A DNA stretch of 64,000 nt from Parabacteroides merdae ATCC 43184 (GTDB lineage: Bacteria; Bacteroidota; Bacteroidia; Bacteroidales; Tannerellaceae): positions 1,426,001 through 1,490,000 of the forward strand of contig NZ_CP102286.1 of NCBI RefSeq assembly GCF_025151215.1. Direction: 5' to 3'. This document shows, piece by piece, positions 9,606 to 20,065 of this stretch. Position 1 is the first letter of the stretch, and each line of letters begins with the position of its first letter. The position numbers and the translations under genes are program-made. The notes beneath the pieces are model-generated. The model was not told the origin of the DNA. It searched no databases and saw only the letters and a list, made by a program, of their open reading frames with translations.

Positions 9606-10862
9606 TTAACGTTTACTTGTTACTTCCGCTTCGTATTTTTCTATCTCGGCGATATAATCCTCACCTACCGGGACGTCGTTTTGCAGGCAGAACATATCCC
9701 AGACGGCTGTCCACGGAAGGCTCTTCATTTCCTCCTGCAGAGCTAAACGCTGGAAATATTTGCCTTCGGCTTCGTACTGCTGCAAAGTTGCCGATGGTTC
9801 AAGAAGGGCTTGCATAAAAGCCTTCTGCGTTGCACGGCAACCGATCACGTACGCCCCGATACGGTTGATCGTCGCATCGAAGTAGTCCAAGCCGATATGC
9901 ACACGGTCCAATGCCTTGCAACGGATGATTTCGCGTGCCAGATCGAGCAAGTCGTCGCTCAGGATCACCACATGGTCGCTGTCCCAACGAATCGGACGGC
10001 TCACGTGCAACATGATCTCCGGTGTAAAAAGAAGCAGGGCCGAAACCTTGTCGGCGATACTTTCCGTCAGATGGAAATGGCCCGTGTCGAGCGTCACAAT
10101 CTTATTCTTCTTCGCACCGTAGCCCAAGTAAAAATCATAGGAACCGACCGTATAACTTTCCAGACCGATGCCGAACAGTTTTGCCTCGATACAATCCTTC
10201 ATGTTCTTATATTCAGTTGCAAAAATCTCGTCGAGCGACTGTTCCAGTATCTGACGATATTTGAGACGGCTGGCGGGAACTTCTTTACTGCCGTCGTGAA
10301 TCCACAGGTTCATAATACAGGGATCGTCCTGGTATTTGCCCATCTCCTCGCTGATCCAGCGGCAGCGTTTCGTATGTTCGATCCAGAAATTGCGGATCGC
10401 ATCGTCGGGATTCGCCAACGTCAGGTCGCCGCTCTTCGGATGCGAAAAAGAAGTGCTGTTGAAATCCAGCTTCATCCCGTTCTCTTTCGCCCACTGCATC
10501 CAGCTCTCAAAATGAGCAGGTTCCACTTCGTCACGGTCGACCTTCCTGCCCTGGAAATCGCCATATATTTCATGCAGGTTCAAGCGATGTTTACCAGCGA
10601 TCAGAGAAGCCGCTTTCAAGACATCGGCACGCACTTCGTCGATCGTGCGGGCACGTCCCGGATAGTTGCCTGTCACCTGGATTCCGCCCGTCAGCGAACC
10701 GCCCTGGTTCTCGAAACCGCTCACATCGTCCGCCTGCCAGCAATGCATCGAAAGAGATATCTTCTGCAATTTGTCCATTGCCTCCCTTGCATCCACACCG
10801 ACAGCTGCATAGCGTTCAACAGCTGCCTCATACGCTTGTCTGATAATGTTTTCTTTTGTCAT
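9606..10862 (-). CDS. rhaA: L-rhamnose isomerase
   Basis: 418 residues (E. coli enzyme 419). It interconverts L-rhamnose and L-rhamnulose in the cytosol using divalent metal. Recognisable segments are KISLSMHCWQADDVSGFE at residues 31-48, GIQVTGNYPGRARTIDEVRAD and the metal-site region TLDTGHFHLTESIADKVSALL around residue 255, and VHIGLDYFDATINRIGA near residue 325. It starts 4 bp after the rhaB stop codon, so the two are translated from one message. Confidence 0.97.
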   Translation of the reverse strand: MTKENIIRQAYEAAVERYAAVGVDAREAMDKLQKISLSMHCWQADDVSGFENQGGSLTGGIQVTGNYPGRARTIDEVRADVLKAASLIAGKHRLNLHEIYGDFQGRKVDRDEVEPAHFESWMQWAKENGMKLDFNSTSFSHPKSGDLTLANPDDAIRNFWIEHTKRCRWISEEMGKYQDDPCIMNLWIHDGSKEVPASRLKYRQILEQSLDEIFATEYKNMKDCIEAKLFGIGLESYTVGSYDFYLGYGAKKNKIVTLDTGHFHLTESIADKVSALLLFTPEIMLHVSRPIRWDSDHVVILSDDLLDLAREIIRCKALDRVHIGLDYFDATINRIGAYVIGCRATQKAFMQALLEPSATLQQYEAEGKYFQRLALQEEMKSLPWTAVWDMFCLQNDVPVGEDYIAEIEKYEAEVTSKR

Positions 10863-10866
10863 GGTC

Positions 10867-12345
10867 TTATTTTTTTGAGGTTACAGATTTATATTTCCTA
10901 AAAGCCTCTTCCCACTCTCCACTACCTTCCGGCAGAAAGACAGCCGGCGAAAGGAAAGAGTTGATCAAACGGCGCATCTCCCAACGGTCGGCTACCAATC
11001 CCGCCGCCCTCGCCTGCACCATGCAGTTGCCGATTGCCGTCGCCTCCGAAGGCCCTGCCACAACCGGCATGTTTATTACATTTGCCGTAAATTGATTGAG
11101 AAGATTATTCATCGAGCCTCCCCCGATCACATGCAATTTGCGGATCGGGAAAGGAGCCATTTCGGATAACAATGCCAGCACCTCCTTATACCGGAATGCC
11201 AGACTTTCAAAAATACAGCGGATAAACTCGTCGTCCTCGACCGGTTCGGGCTGCCCCGTCTCGCGGCAATAAGCCTTGATTGCCTCCGTCATGCTCGGCG
11301 GATTGGCAAAACGCGGATCGTCAGGATTCACAAAACGACGGAAAGGCGTCGCCCGTTCCGCCATCTTGACTATCGCCGGATAGGAATAGTCGCGCCCGGC
11401 CTTCTCCCACTCTTTCCGACACTGTTCGAGCAACCACATCCCGGTAATATTTTTCAGGAAACGGGTCGTCCCGTCTATACCGCCTTCGTTCGTAAAGTTA
11501 TGCAGGAAGGATTCTTCCGAGATAATCGGTTCTTCCGTTTCGATCCCCATAAGGCTCCATGTGCCGCTGCTAAGATAGGCAAACTCCCGATCCGCCGCCG
11601 GAACAGCCGCGACAGCCGAAGCCGTGTCGTGGCCGGCAACTGCTATGACAGGCACTTTGCCGATCCCCGTTTCCCGTGCAAGCGCATCGGTCAGCTCCCC
11701 GACAAAAGTTCCCGGCATCACTACCGGACGCATAATGGACGGAGCTACCCCTGCCGCTTCCAACAAGGACGCCTCGAACTCTTTCGTCACCGGATTCAGC
11801 AATCCGGAGGTGGAAGCATCCGTATATTCACAAACCTTTTTACCCGTCAACAGGTAAGAAAGCAGATCGGGCATAAACAGTATCTCTTCGGCAGCCTCCA
11901 ACGGCCCGAAACCTTCCTTTTTAGCCCTAAATAACTGGAAAACACTATTAAAATTCATGATCTGTATACCGGTAAGCCGGTAGACTTCCGACCGGGGAAC
12001 ACGCTGGAAATATTCTTCCGGCGCACCGTCCGTATAAGGATCGCGATACGCACGCGGTAGCCCCAACAGTGTGCCGTCTTCCGCCAGATACCCGAAATCC
12101 ACCCCCCAGGTATCGATCCCGATAGAGTCCGGGAGCAGGTTCCGGCGTGCACAAATCGTAAGGCTTTCTTTCAAGGCATCATATAACCGGTATATGTCCC
12201 AGTAATATTTCCCATGCAACTCCATGATCGCATTCGGGAAACGGTGAAGTTCCTGCATTTCAAATTTGTCACCAACCAAAGTGCCTAACACGGCACGTCC
12301 ACTGGTCGCTCCTATATCAAAGGCTAAAAAGTTATATTTCTTCAT
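10867..12345 (-). CDS. rhaB: Rhamnulokinase (FGGY family)
   Basis: 492 residues. It phosphorylates L-rhamnulose at C1 with ATP. The N-terminal phosphate loop is AFDIGATSGRAVLG (residues 8-21), the substrate region is DSIGIDTWGVDFGYL around residue 75, and the C-terminal FGGY ATP site includes VIGGGSMNNLLNQFTAN and AGPSEATAIGN. It is the first gene of the rhaBATD run; its promoter lies in the 101-bp region shared with the divergent regulator gene. Confidence 0.96.
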   Translation of the reverse strand: MKKYNFLAFDIGATSGRAVLGTLVGDKFEMQELHRFPNAIMELHGKYYWDIYRLYDALKESLTICARRNLLPDSIGIDTWGVDFGYLAEDGTLLGLPRAYRDPYTDGAPEEYFQRVPRSEVYRLTGIQIMNFNSVFQLFRAKKEGFGPLEAAEEILFMPDLLSYLLTGKKVCEYTDASTSGLLNPVTKEFEASLLEAAGVAPSIMRPVVMPGTFVGELTDALARETGIGKVPVIAVAGHDTASAVAAVPAADREFAYLSSGTWSLMGIETEEPIISEESFLHNFTNEGGIDGTTRFLKNITGMWLLEQCRKEWEKAGRDYSYPAIVKMAERATPFRRFVNPDDPRFANPPSMTEAIKAYCRETGQPEPVEDDEFIRCIFESLAFRYKEVLALLSEMAPFPIRKLHVIGGGSMNNLLNQFTANVINMPVVAGPSEATAIGNCMVQARAAGLVADRWEMRRLINSFLSPAVFLPEGSGEWEEAFRKYKSVTSKK

Positions 12346-12375
12346 GGTACAACAAAGTTGTTTGTTTTATGATTG

Positions 12376-12383
12376 CAAAAGTA
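12376..12383 (-). promoter_or_regulatory. -7 promoter element for rhaB operon
   Basis: Minus strand TACTTTTG matches TAnnTTTG, 31 bp before the rhaB start codon. Only 13 bp separate it from the oppositely facing regulator -7 element, so the two promoters overlap and probably exclude or co-regulate one another. Confidence 0.65.
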
Positions 12384-12396
12384 AACGGTAAATTAC

Positions 12397-12404
12397 TATC
12401 TTTG
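12397..12404 (+). promoter_or_regulatory. -7 promoter element for AraC-type regulator
   Basis: TATCTTTG matches TAnnTTTG exactly. A possible -33 TTG at 12373-12375 lies 21 bp upstream. Transcription would begin near 12410, which rules out the in-frame ATG at 12369 as the start of the regulator gene. Confidence 0.65.
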
Positions 12405-12446
12405 CTTTTGAAAATGATTTTAAACCTTTCAAATCTGACAGAGGAG

Positions 12447-13334
12447 ATGGAGAAACGACTAAGCGATCAATTGAGATACCTGACGATAAGTGCGATAGAC
12501 GAAGAGTGGGGAATTGTCGTCACGACCGTCGGCTACCAGTTTATTCCCCCGAAAGGGAACTATCCTCTTTCGAAGCATCCGGACAATTATAACTTCAAGC
12601 CGCAGACCGGACGAATCCTGAACGAATACCAGCTGGTCTATATCACGAAGGGAAGCGGTTACTTCTCTTCGCAATCCTGCAAGATGCAAAAGATAAACGC
12701 CGGCACGATGATCCTGCTTTTTCCGGGAGAATGGCACAGCTACTATCCCGACAGCGAGACAGGCTGGGACGAATACTGGGTCGGTTTCCGCGGTGTCCAC
12801 ATCGACCGGCGCGTGGAAAAACGCTTTTTTACCCGCGAGGAACCGTTACAGCACATCGGGCTCAGTGCGACGATCGTCGGACTATATGAAGACATACTGA
12901 AATTCGCCTCTCAGGAAAAGACGGGCTACCAGGAGATGATTTCGAGTATCGTCCTTCATATATTGGGTACGGTCTATTATAAAAGAAGAAACAACTCCTT
13001 CACGAATACCTACGTTGTGGATAAGATCAACGAAGCCCGCATCCTGATGAAAGAGCAGGTGGAAAACCCGCTGACACCGGAAGAAATAGCTTCCCGCCTG
13101 GGGCTCGGCTACTCCTGGTTCCGCCGTATGTTCAAAGAATATACAGGCGTATCGCCCGCCCAATATCAATTGCAGCAAAAACTCCTGAAGGCAAAGGAAC
13201 TGCTTACCAGCAGCAGCATGAATATCTCGGAAATAGCCTACAGTCTCAAATTCGAGAATGCCGGACAGTTCTCCACCTTCTTCAAGAAGAAAGAGGGCGT
13301 GACACCGTCGGAGTTTCGTGAACGGGCGCACTGA
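12447..13334 (+). CDS. AraC-family transcriptional regulator of rhamnose genes
   Basis: About 295 residues from the chosen start at 12447, where GAGGAG precedes ATG; the upstream ATG at 12369 lies before the predicted promoter and the one at 12414 would leave almost no leader. The N-terminal half is a cupin sugar-binding domain (KINAGTMILLFPGEWHSYYP). The C-terminal third has two helix-turn-helix units: EEIASRLGLGYSWFRRMFKEY and ISEIAYSLKFENAGQFSTFFKK, ending GVTPSEFRE. It diverges from rhaB, so the natural inference is an L-rhamnose-responsive activator of rhaBATD and perhaps the rhamnosidase operon. Orthology to E. coli RhaS/RhaR is not assured, so no symbol is given. Confidence 0.88.
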   Translation: MEKRLSDQLRYLTISAIDEEWGIVVTTVGYQFIPPKGNYPLSKHPDNYNFKPQTGRILNEYQLVYITKGSGYFSSQSCKMQKINAGTMILLFPGEWHSYYPDSETGWDEYWVGFRGVHIDRRVEKRFFTREEPLQHIGLSATIVGLYEDILKFASQEKTGYQEMISSIVLHILGTVYYKRRNNSFTNTYVVDKINEARILMKEQVENPLTPEEIASRLGLGYSWFRRMFKEYTGVSPAQYQLQQKLLKAKELLTSSSMNISEIAYSLKFENAGQFSTFFKKKEGVTPSEFRERAH

Positions 13335-13337
13335 GGA

Positions 13338-13358
13338 ATTAAAAATTAAGAATTAAGG
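13338..13358. repeat. 7-bp tandem array, class C (ATTAAAA)
   Basis: ATTAAAA, ATTAAGA and ATTAAGG follow one another without gaps. The array lies between the TGA of the AraC gene (13332-13334) and the gtrA-like gene and provides the TAA stop of the latter (13353-13355). It belongs to the heptamer repeats described in the findings. Confidence 0.65.
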
Positions 13359-13730
13359 GGTGAGTTGGAAGGTGATTTTTTTGTTCATCATATAGTTGAC
13401 TGCACCATAGATAAACAATCCTAAGAACTGGGCGAGATATTCGTTCAAGTCAAAGATTTCCACCATGATAAGCAAAGCGAGGAATTGGGAACAATAAGCA
13501 CATCCGAAAGCGATCAGAAAAAGGGGAATCTCACGGCGAAACTTACCGGTGCGGGATGAAAATATCCAATATTTGCTCCAGAAGAAATTATTGATCTGCG
13601 CAATCACATAAGCGGTGATATTGGTAGCGATATAGTTACAACCAAGCTTGTCCATCATCAGCCAGACAATCAAGACCGTAATTAACGCATTCAGCGTACC
13701 GACCAGTATAAACCGCATCACGCGCACCAT
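13353..13730 (-). CDS. GtrA-like membrane protein
   Basis: 125 residues from ATG at 13730 (MVRVMRFILVGTLNALIT). An upstream TTG at 13799 overlaps the predicted promoter and is rejected. Four hydrophobic segments, with the family pattern FxLVGxxNxxxxxxxxW, YIATNITAYVIAQINNFFWSKYWIF and GAVNYMMNKKITF. GtrA proteins are small inner-membrane proteins linked to moving lipid-linked sugars, such as in O-antigen glucosylation. No glycosyltransferase partner is adjacent, so the role here is open. Confidence 0.85.
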   Translation of the reverse strand: MVRVMRFILVGTLNALITVLIVWLMMDKLGCNYIATNITAYVIAQINNFFWSKYWIFSSRTGKFRREIPLFLIAFGCAYCSQFLALLIMVEIFDLNEYLAQFLGLFIYGAVNYMMNKKITFQLTP

Positions 13731-13796
13731 ATTTTTAGATTGTATGACCAAGTGTATTTCTTGCTGTTTTGTTCTTTGATATCTGAAATTCCGGTA

Positions 13797-13804
13797 CAAA
13801 TATA
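13797..13804 (-). promoter_or_regulatory. -7 promoter element for gtrA-like gene
   Basis: Minus strand TATATTTG, a full match to TAnnTTTG, 67 bp before the ATG at 13730. Confidence 0.55.
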
Positions 13805-13871
13805 CAGGATAATATGCAAATATCCATGCAAAAAGTCACAAAGTATGGCGAACAACCCGTATCTTTACCCC

Positions 13872-14396
13872 ATGAAATATTTATTGTTTTACATAATCAG
13901 TCTGTTATCTCTCACCGCCTGCATCCACGAGGAATTGCCGCCTGAGGGTGGCTTTGCTTTGGAGGAAGGCGATCCGTTACCCGAATTCAGCATTTCCAAT
14001 CCGGATGGAACGGTATCGAAAAAAGACTTGGAAAATAAATTTGCCCTGATTATTTTCTTCAGTACGACCTGTTCCGACTGCCAGAAGGCCTTCCCGGATA
14101 TTTCCACTTTATATCATACATACAAAGACGATCCCTCCGTCTGTGTGCTTCTGATCGCACGTGGAGAAACCGAAGAGCAGGTAGCGGCCTATTTCCGGGA
14201 ACATCAGTACAATATGAAGTTTTTCGCCGATCCGGACCTGAACGTCTACTCCCTCTTTGCCGACAACACCATACCCCGCGTATTCCTTGCCGACAAGGAC
14301 GGTACGATTATCCTGACGCAAACGGAAAAAGTAGATGCGGGATTACTGATATCGGGCGGAGTAGAACCCCACCCCTACAAGCCTGAAAAATCTTAA
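13872..14396 (+). CDS. Thioredoxin-like/TlpA-type lipoprotein
   Basis: 174 residues from ATG at 13872. The start MKYLLFYIISLLSLTAC is a lipoprotein signal with cysteine at residue 17, and the longer frame upstream lacks a signal. The mature part is a thioredoxin-fold domain of the AhpC/TSA-TlpA type with a CxxC redox centre in STTCSDCQKAFPD and the cis-proline region TIPRVFLADKDG. It probably acts as an envelope disulfide reductase or oxidase. It diverges from the gtrA-like gene and converges on dapA with a 4-bp overlap of stop codons. Confidence 0.85.
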   Translation: MKYLLFYIISLLSLTACIHEELPPEGGFALEEGDPLPEFSISNPDGTVSKKDLENKFALIIFFSTTCSDCQKAFPDISTLYHTYKDDPSVCVLLIARGETEEQVAAYFREHQYNMKFFADPDLNVYSLFADNTIPRVFLADKDGTIILTQTEKVDAGLLISGGVEPHPYKPEKS

Positions 14397-15286
14397 CATT
14401 TAATGCTCAACTGACGTAATACATCACGAATCTTTTCGAATGTGGTGATACGGGTCGGAACCAAAGGCAAGCGTAATTTATTTTCAATAAAGCCCATCGC
14501 ATTCAGCATGCTCTTCGCTCCCGCCGGATTACCGTCGATAAACAGCAAACTGAACAGCTCCGTAAAACTATGGTGGATCGTGCGGGCGCTATCGTAGTCA
14601 CCAGCCAATGCCAGACGCACCATACGGCTGAACTCACGCGGGAAAGCATTGCCAATTACGGAAATCACGCCGACAGCTCCCAACGTAATAAGCGGGAAGG
14701 TGATACCGTCGTCTCCTGAAATCACATTGAAGTTCGCCGGTTTGTTCTTGATGATATCGTCCATCTGGGTGATATTGCCGGAAGCCTCCTTGACTGCAAT
14801 CACGTTCTTGAACTCACGAGCGATACGCAGCGTAGTCTCGGCCGTCATATTCACACCGGTACGTCCCGGAACGTTATACAGGACTATCGGTAACGTAGTC
14901 GCCTCCGCAATCGCTTTATAATGCTGATAGATTCCTTCCTGGGATGGTTTGTTATAATAAGGTACGACAGACAGGATCGCATCTATACCGTCAAAATTAT
15001 CGTTTTTCAACTTCTCGACAACCGAACGCGTACAGTTTCCGCCAACCCCCAACACGATGGGAATGCGTCCGTTTACCTTCGTCACGACCAAATTGATTAT
15101 ATCCTTCTTTTCTTCTTCCGTGAGTGTAGGGGTTTCAGCGGTGGTACCTAACACAACCAGATAATCGGTTCCATTCTGCAACTGATAATCTACGAGCCGG
15201 GCCAACGCCTCATAGTCTACACTTTCATCTTCTTTAAAGGGAGTGATCAACGCCACACCCATTCCTTTTAAATTTATGTCTGCCAT
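14393..15286 (-). CDS. dapA: 4-hydroxy-tetrahydrodipicolinate synthase
   Basis: 297 residues from ATG at 15286 (MADINLKGMGVALITPF); the TTG further upstream is not needed. It condenses pyruvate with aspartate semialdehyde in lysine and diaminopimelate synthesis. The Schiff-base lysine is in NVIAVKEASGN and the catalytic tyrosine in LYNVPGRTG; the TTAETPTL motif is near residue 46. A -7 element lies at 15317-15324. Its order dapA, DUF6913 gene, ligA is a familiar Bacteroidales neighbourhood. Confidence 0.95.
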   Translation of the reverse strand: MADINLKGMGVALITPFKEDESVDYEALARLVDYQLQNGTDYLVVLGTTAETPTLTEEEKKDIINLVVTKVNGRIPIVLGVGGNCTRSVVEKLKNDNFDGIDAILSVVPYYNKPSQEGIYQHYKAIAEATTLPIVLYNVPGRTGVNMTAETTLRIAREFKNVIAVKEASGNITQMDDIIKNKPANFNVISGDDGITFPLITLGAVGVISVIGNAFPREFSRMVRLALAGDYDSARTIHHSFTELFSLLFIDGNPAGAKSMLNAMGFIENKLRLPLVPTRITTFEKIRDVLRQLSIKC

Positions 15287-15291
15287 GATAA

Positions 15292-15307
15292 TAATTGTCA
15301 ATTGTCA
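15292..15307. repeat. Short 7-bp repeat, class B (ATTGTCA)
   Basis: Two copies of ATTGTCA abut just upstream of the dapA start. Same unit as the longer arrays at 18832, 25258, 39356 and 40493. Confidence 0.5.
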
Positions 15308-15316
15308 ACGGTGCTG

Positions 15317-15324
15317 CAAAAATA
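15317..15324 (-). promoter_or_regulatory. -7 promoter element for dapA
   Basis: Minus strand TATTTTTG matches TAnnTTTG, 30 bp before the ATG at 15286. Confidence 0.5.
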
Positions 15325-15335
15325 AGGAATTTATA

Positions 15336-17932
<2,597 letters not shown>

Positions 17933-17935
<3 letters not shown>

Positions 17936-18895
17936 ATATATTAGTTCTACATTATCAATCCACATCGTATTGCCCGGTGAGCCGATATAGGCTCCGCCGT
18001 GGCTGGAAGTAAACTGCAGGACGATATGAGTCGGCAATTCACCTTCCGCCGCCCAGCCCACTTCCTGAATAGGGACACTTTTACCCTGGCTGTTCAAGGC
18101 ATAACGCTCTTCCACCTGAATCCGCATATAAGGCTTATACTCCGGATGCTTCGTAATATCGCCGTACAAGATAGGGTAGGTCGCATCGTTCACCCAACCG
18201 TTGCTGGATTCCGTATAACGCTGCACCATTGTCCCGACACGTTTGGAATAAATATTTCCATCTTTATCTTCCCAACGTTTCTGGAGCAAAAGAATGGCTG
18301 CGATCGAATCCTGTCCGGCAACGGTCGTCTTGCGGCTGAAGCCGGTACTGCGGATACGGTCCTTTTCCGGAGCCAGCTTCACCTTATAGTCAAAACGCAA
18401 AGCCTTTGGCTTCTTGGTAAACGCCACTCCGCTGTTCAACATGGCCTGCGGGTTCTTGGTCCCCTTGATCGGTTCGTGCACCGTTCCGAGAAAAACAGAA
18501 CCGGCGGCTACCACTTCAATATCGACCAAGCCGAAAACCTTCACACTTTCCATGCGTGTCTCCAGACGTGCACACCAACCGTCATCCCGTCTTTCAGGGA
18601 AGACAGATGTATTCGTCTTCACCACACCTGCCACCTTCGCCATCACGTTGGAGTTCGCCCACGGCGAACCGCCCCGGTTCGTATAGGCTGTATTGCCGAT
18701 GATCGTATCTGTCGGCCCCAGCTCGTAAAGATGCTTCGTATTTCCTCCGATAATGCCGGATTCATGTATCTCGCGAACGACCCAATGATCCATATCTCCA
18801 AAACTGAACGGCACTACGTGCTCTTGGGAACTGACAATTGACAATTGACAATTGACAATTCCCAAGAGAAAGAGGAATTTTGCTTTCTGTTTCAT
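17933..18895 (-). CDS. PCMD-domain secreted protein
   Basis: 320 residues from ATG at 18895 (MKQKAKFLFLLG). The C-terminal two thirds look like the Bacteroidetes PCMD domain (putative carbohydrate metabolism domain; GSPWANSNVMAKVAG..., ...SSHGGAYIGSPGNTMWIDNVELIY). The signal peptide is unusual: four perfect copies of TGACAAT (18832-18859) encode its residues 13-21, so part of the secretion signal is repeat-derived. It is the last gene of the sulfonation run, 63 bp after the sulfotransferase gene. Its link to sulfonation is inferred from position only. Confidence 0.75.
18821..18868. repeat. 7-bp array (TGACAAT x4) bounded by a 10-bp inverted repeat
   Basis: Four perfect TGACAAT units at 18832-18859 are enclosed by CTCTTGGGAA (18821-18830) and TTCCCAAGAG (18859-18868). 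All of it is inside the signal-peptide coding region of the PCMD gene. Gain or loss of one unit would shift the frame. Confidence 0.8.
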
Positions 18896-18958
18896 TTCAA
18901 ATTCTGTTTTTTCTAAAATCCCTAAGTCGGCAAAGCCGGCAGAGCCGACAATTGTCAA

Positions 18959-20062
18959 TTATAAAGAATATCCCCACTCCTTGAGAGCCATTCCCCAATT
19001 TTCTTCCACAAGCCGTACCGTGCGGTCGTCATACTTGTATTGGTTCTTCTTATAGCCCTTCTTTTTCCCGAGGTATTTCTCGATTTCAGCTTTAGACTCT
19101 TCAAAACCGGGGAGGTTTAATTTCTTGTATATATCCTCTGTCATGGCGAAAGCATCCTGTTCGAAATCCTCAAACTTCACCTCTACCAGGTTTCCTTCGG
19201 GTATCAGATGCTTTTGTTCTTCATATTTATAGAACAAACGGCGGTATACTTCGATAAAATTGCTTTCGATCTGCTCGTTGGAGATGTCCTGCAAGCGGAG
19301 CGGCTGGATCGTATTGGTAAAGAAGCTGCGCGTGCTCTCGAACACCGTATACGGATTTCGTTTCAGATAGATAAATTTAGCATTCGGGAACATTTCCACC
19401 AAAGTCTTCACACGTCCCGTATGAGGCGGATTCTTGCTCAAGAACTGACTTCCTTTCGTATTCCAGAGGGAAATCTTGATCAGTTTGAGGAACGTTTCCT
19501 TAAACACTTCCCGCTCGTGTTCGCTGATATTGTCGAAAAGCAGATAACGGTCGCAATATTCGAGCATATGCTTCGGGAAGAACCAGAAATTATAATACGT
19601 GTAAGGCATCATATTTGCCAAGGCAAATTCCTCTTCCTGGGGAAGATCCACCTTCAACTCCATATTATCGGTCGGACGCTTGTCGGGCATCAAGAACGCC
19701 ATGTTCTTCTTGAAGAAAGGCTGTCCCCAAAGCATCAGGTTCGGAAATACGGTCTGATAGGTCGTATTGTAGCCGAAATGCTTGTCACACGAGAAGACAT
19801 TGTGCATGAATGTCGTCCCGCTACGCCAATGTCCGAGAATGAACACCGGGTCCATCTCCAACGGCTTGTCCGCAATCTTACGGTAACGCGCATCTTCGAA
19901 GGGTTGCAACAGGCTGAGCAGACGGCAAACGGATTTAGTCAGGAAATATTTATTACGAAATCCTTTGTCGATCGTTTTATTGGCTGTCACAGCCTTGAAC
20001 GTTTTCCAGTCAGCACCCACTAAAGTATTGATCGGTAGTTTGTCAAATTCCAGTAATCCCAT
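18959..20062 (-). CDS. PAPS-dependent sulfotransferase
   Basis: 367 residues. It should move a sulfuryl group from PAPS to an acceptor hydroxyl. The 5'-phosphosulfate loop is GHWRSGTTFMH (77-87) and the 3'-phosphate motif is FIYLKRNPYTVFESTRSFF around residue 230. No signal peptide, so cytosolic. It lies directly after cysN (3 bp) with cysD and cysC upstream, which supply PAPS. A similar sulfotransferase-cysNDC locus in Bacteroides thetaiotaomicron (BT_0416 region) has been linked to cholesterol and steroid sulfonation; whether this protein has that specificity cannot be read from sequence. Confidence 0.9.
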   Translation of the reverse strand: MGLLEFDKLPINTLVGADWKTFKAVTANKTIDKGFRNKYFLTKSVCRLLSLLQPFEDARYRKIADKPLEMDPVFILGHWRSGTTFMHNVFSCDKHFGYNTTYQTVFPNLMLWGQPFFKKNMAFLMPDKRPTDNMELKVDLPQEEEFALANMMPYTYYNFWFFPKHMLEYCDRYLLFDNISEHEREVFKETFLKLIKISLWNTKGSQFLSKNPPHTGRVKTLVEMFPNAKFIYLKRNPYTVFESTRSFFTNTIQPLRLQDISNEQIESNFIEVYRRLFYKYEEQKHLIPEGNLVEVKFEDFEQDAFAMTEDIYKKLNLPGFEESKAEIEKYLGKKKGYKKNQYKYDDRTVRLVEENWGMALKEWGYSL

Positions 20063-20065
20063 ACC

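Noticed and set aside
9810..10901. 363-codon plus-strand frame opposite rhaA
   Set aside because: Antisense to a clear L-rhamnose isomerase gene, with no promoter, domain or start signal.
12369..12446. Earlier ATG starts of the AraC-type regulator
   Set aside because: The ATG at 12369 lies upstream of the -7 element, and the one at 12414 would leave virtually no leader; 12447 has a purine-rich site before it.
13860..13867. Promoter TATCTTTA for the thioredoxin-like gene
   Set aside because: It lacks the final G and lies 5 bp from the ATG, leaving no room for a leader.
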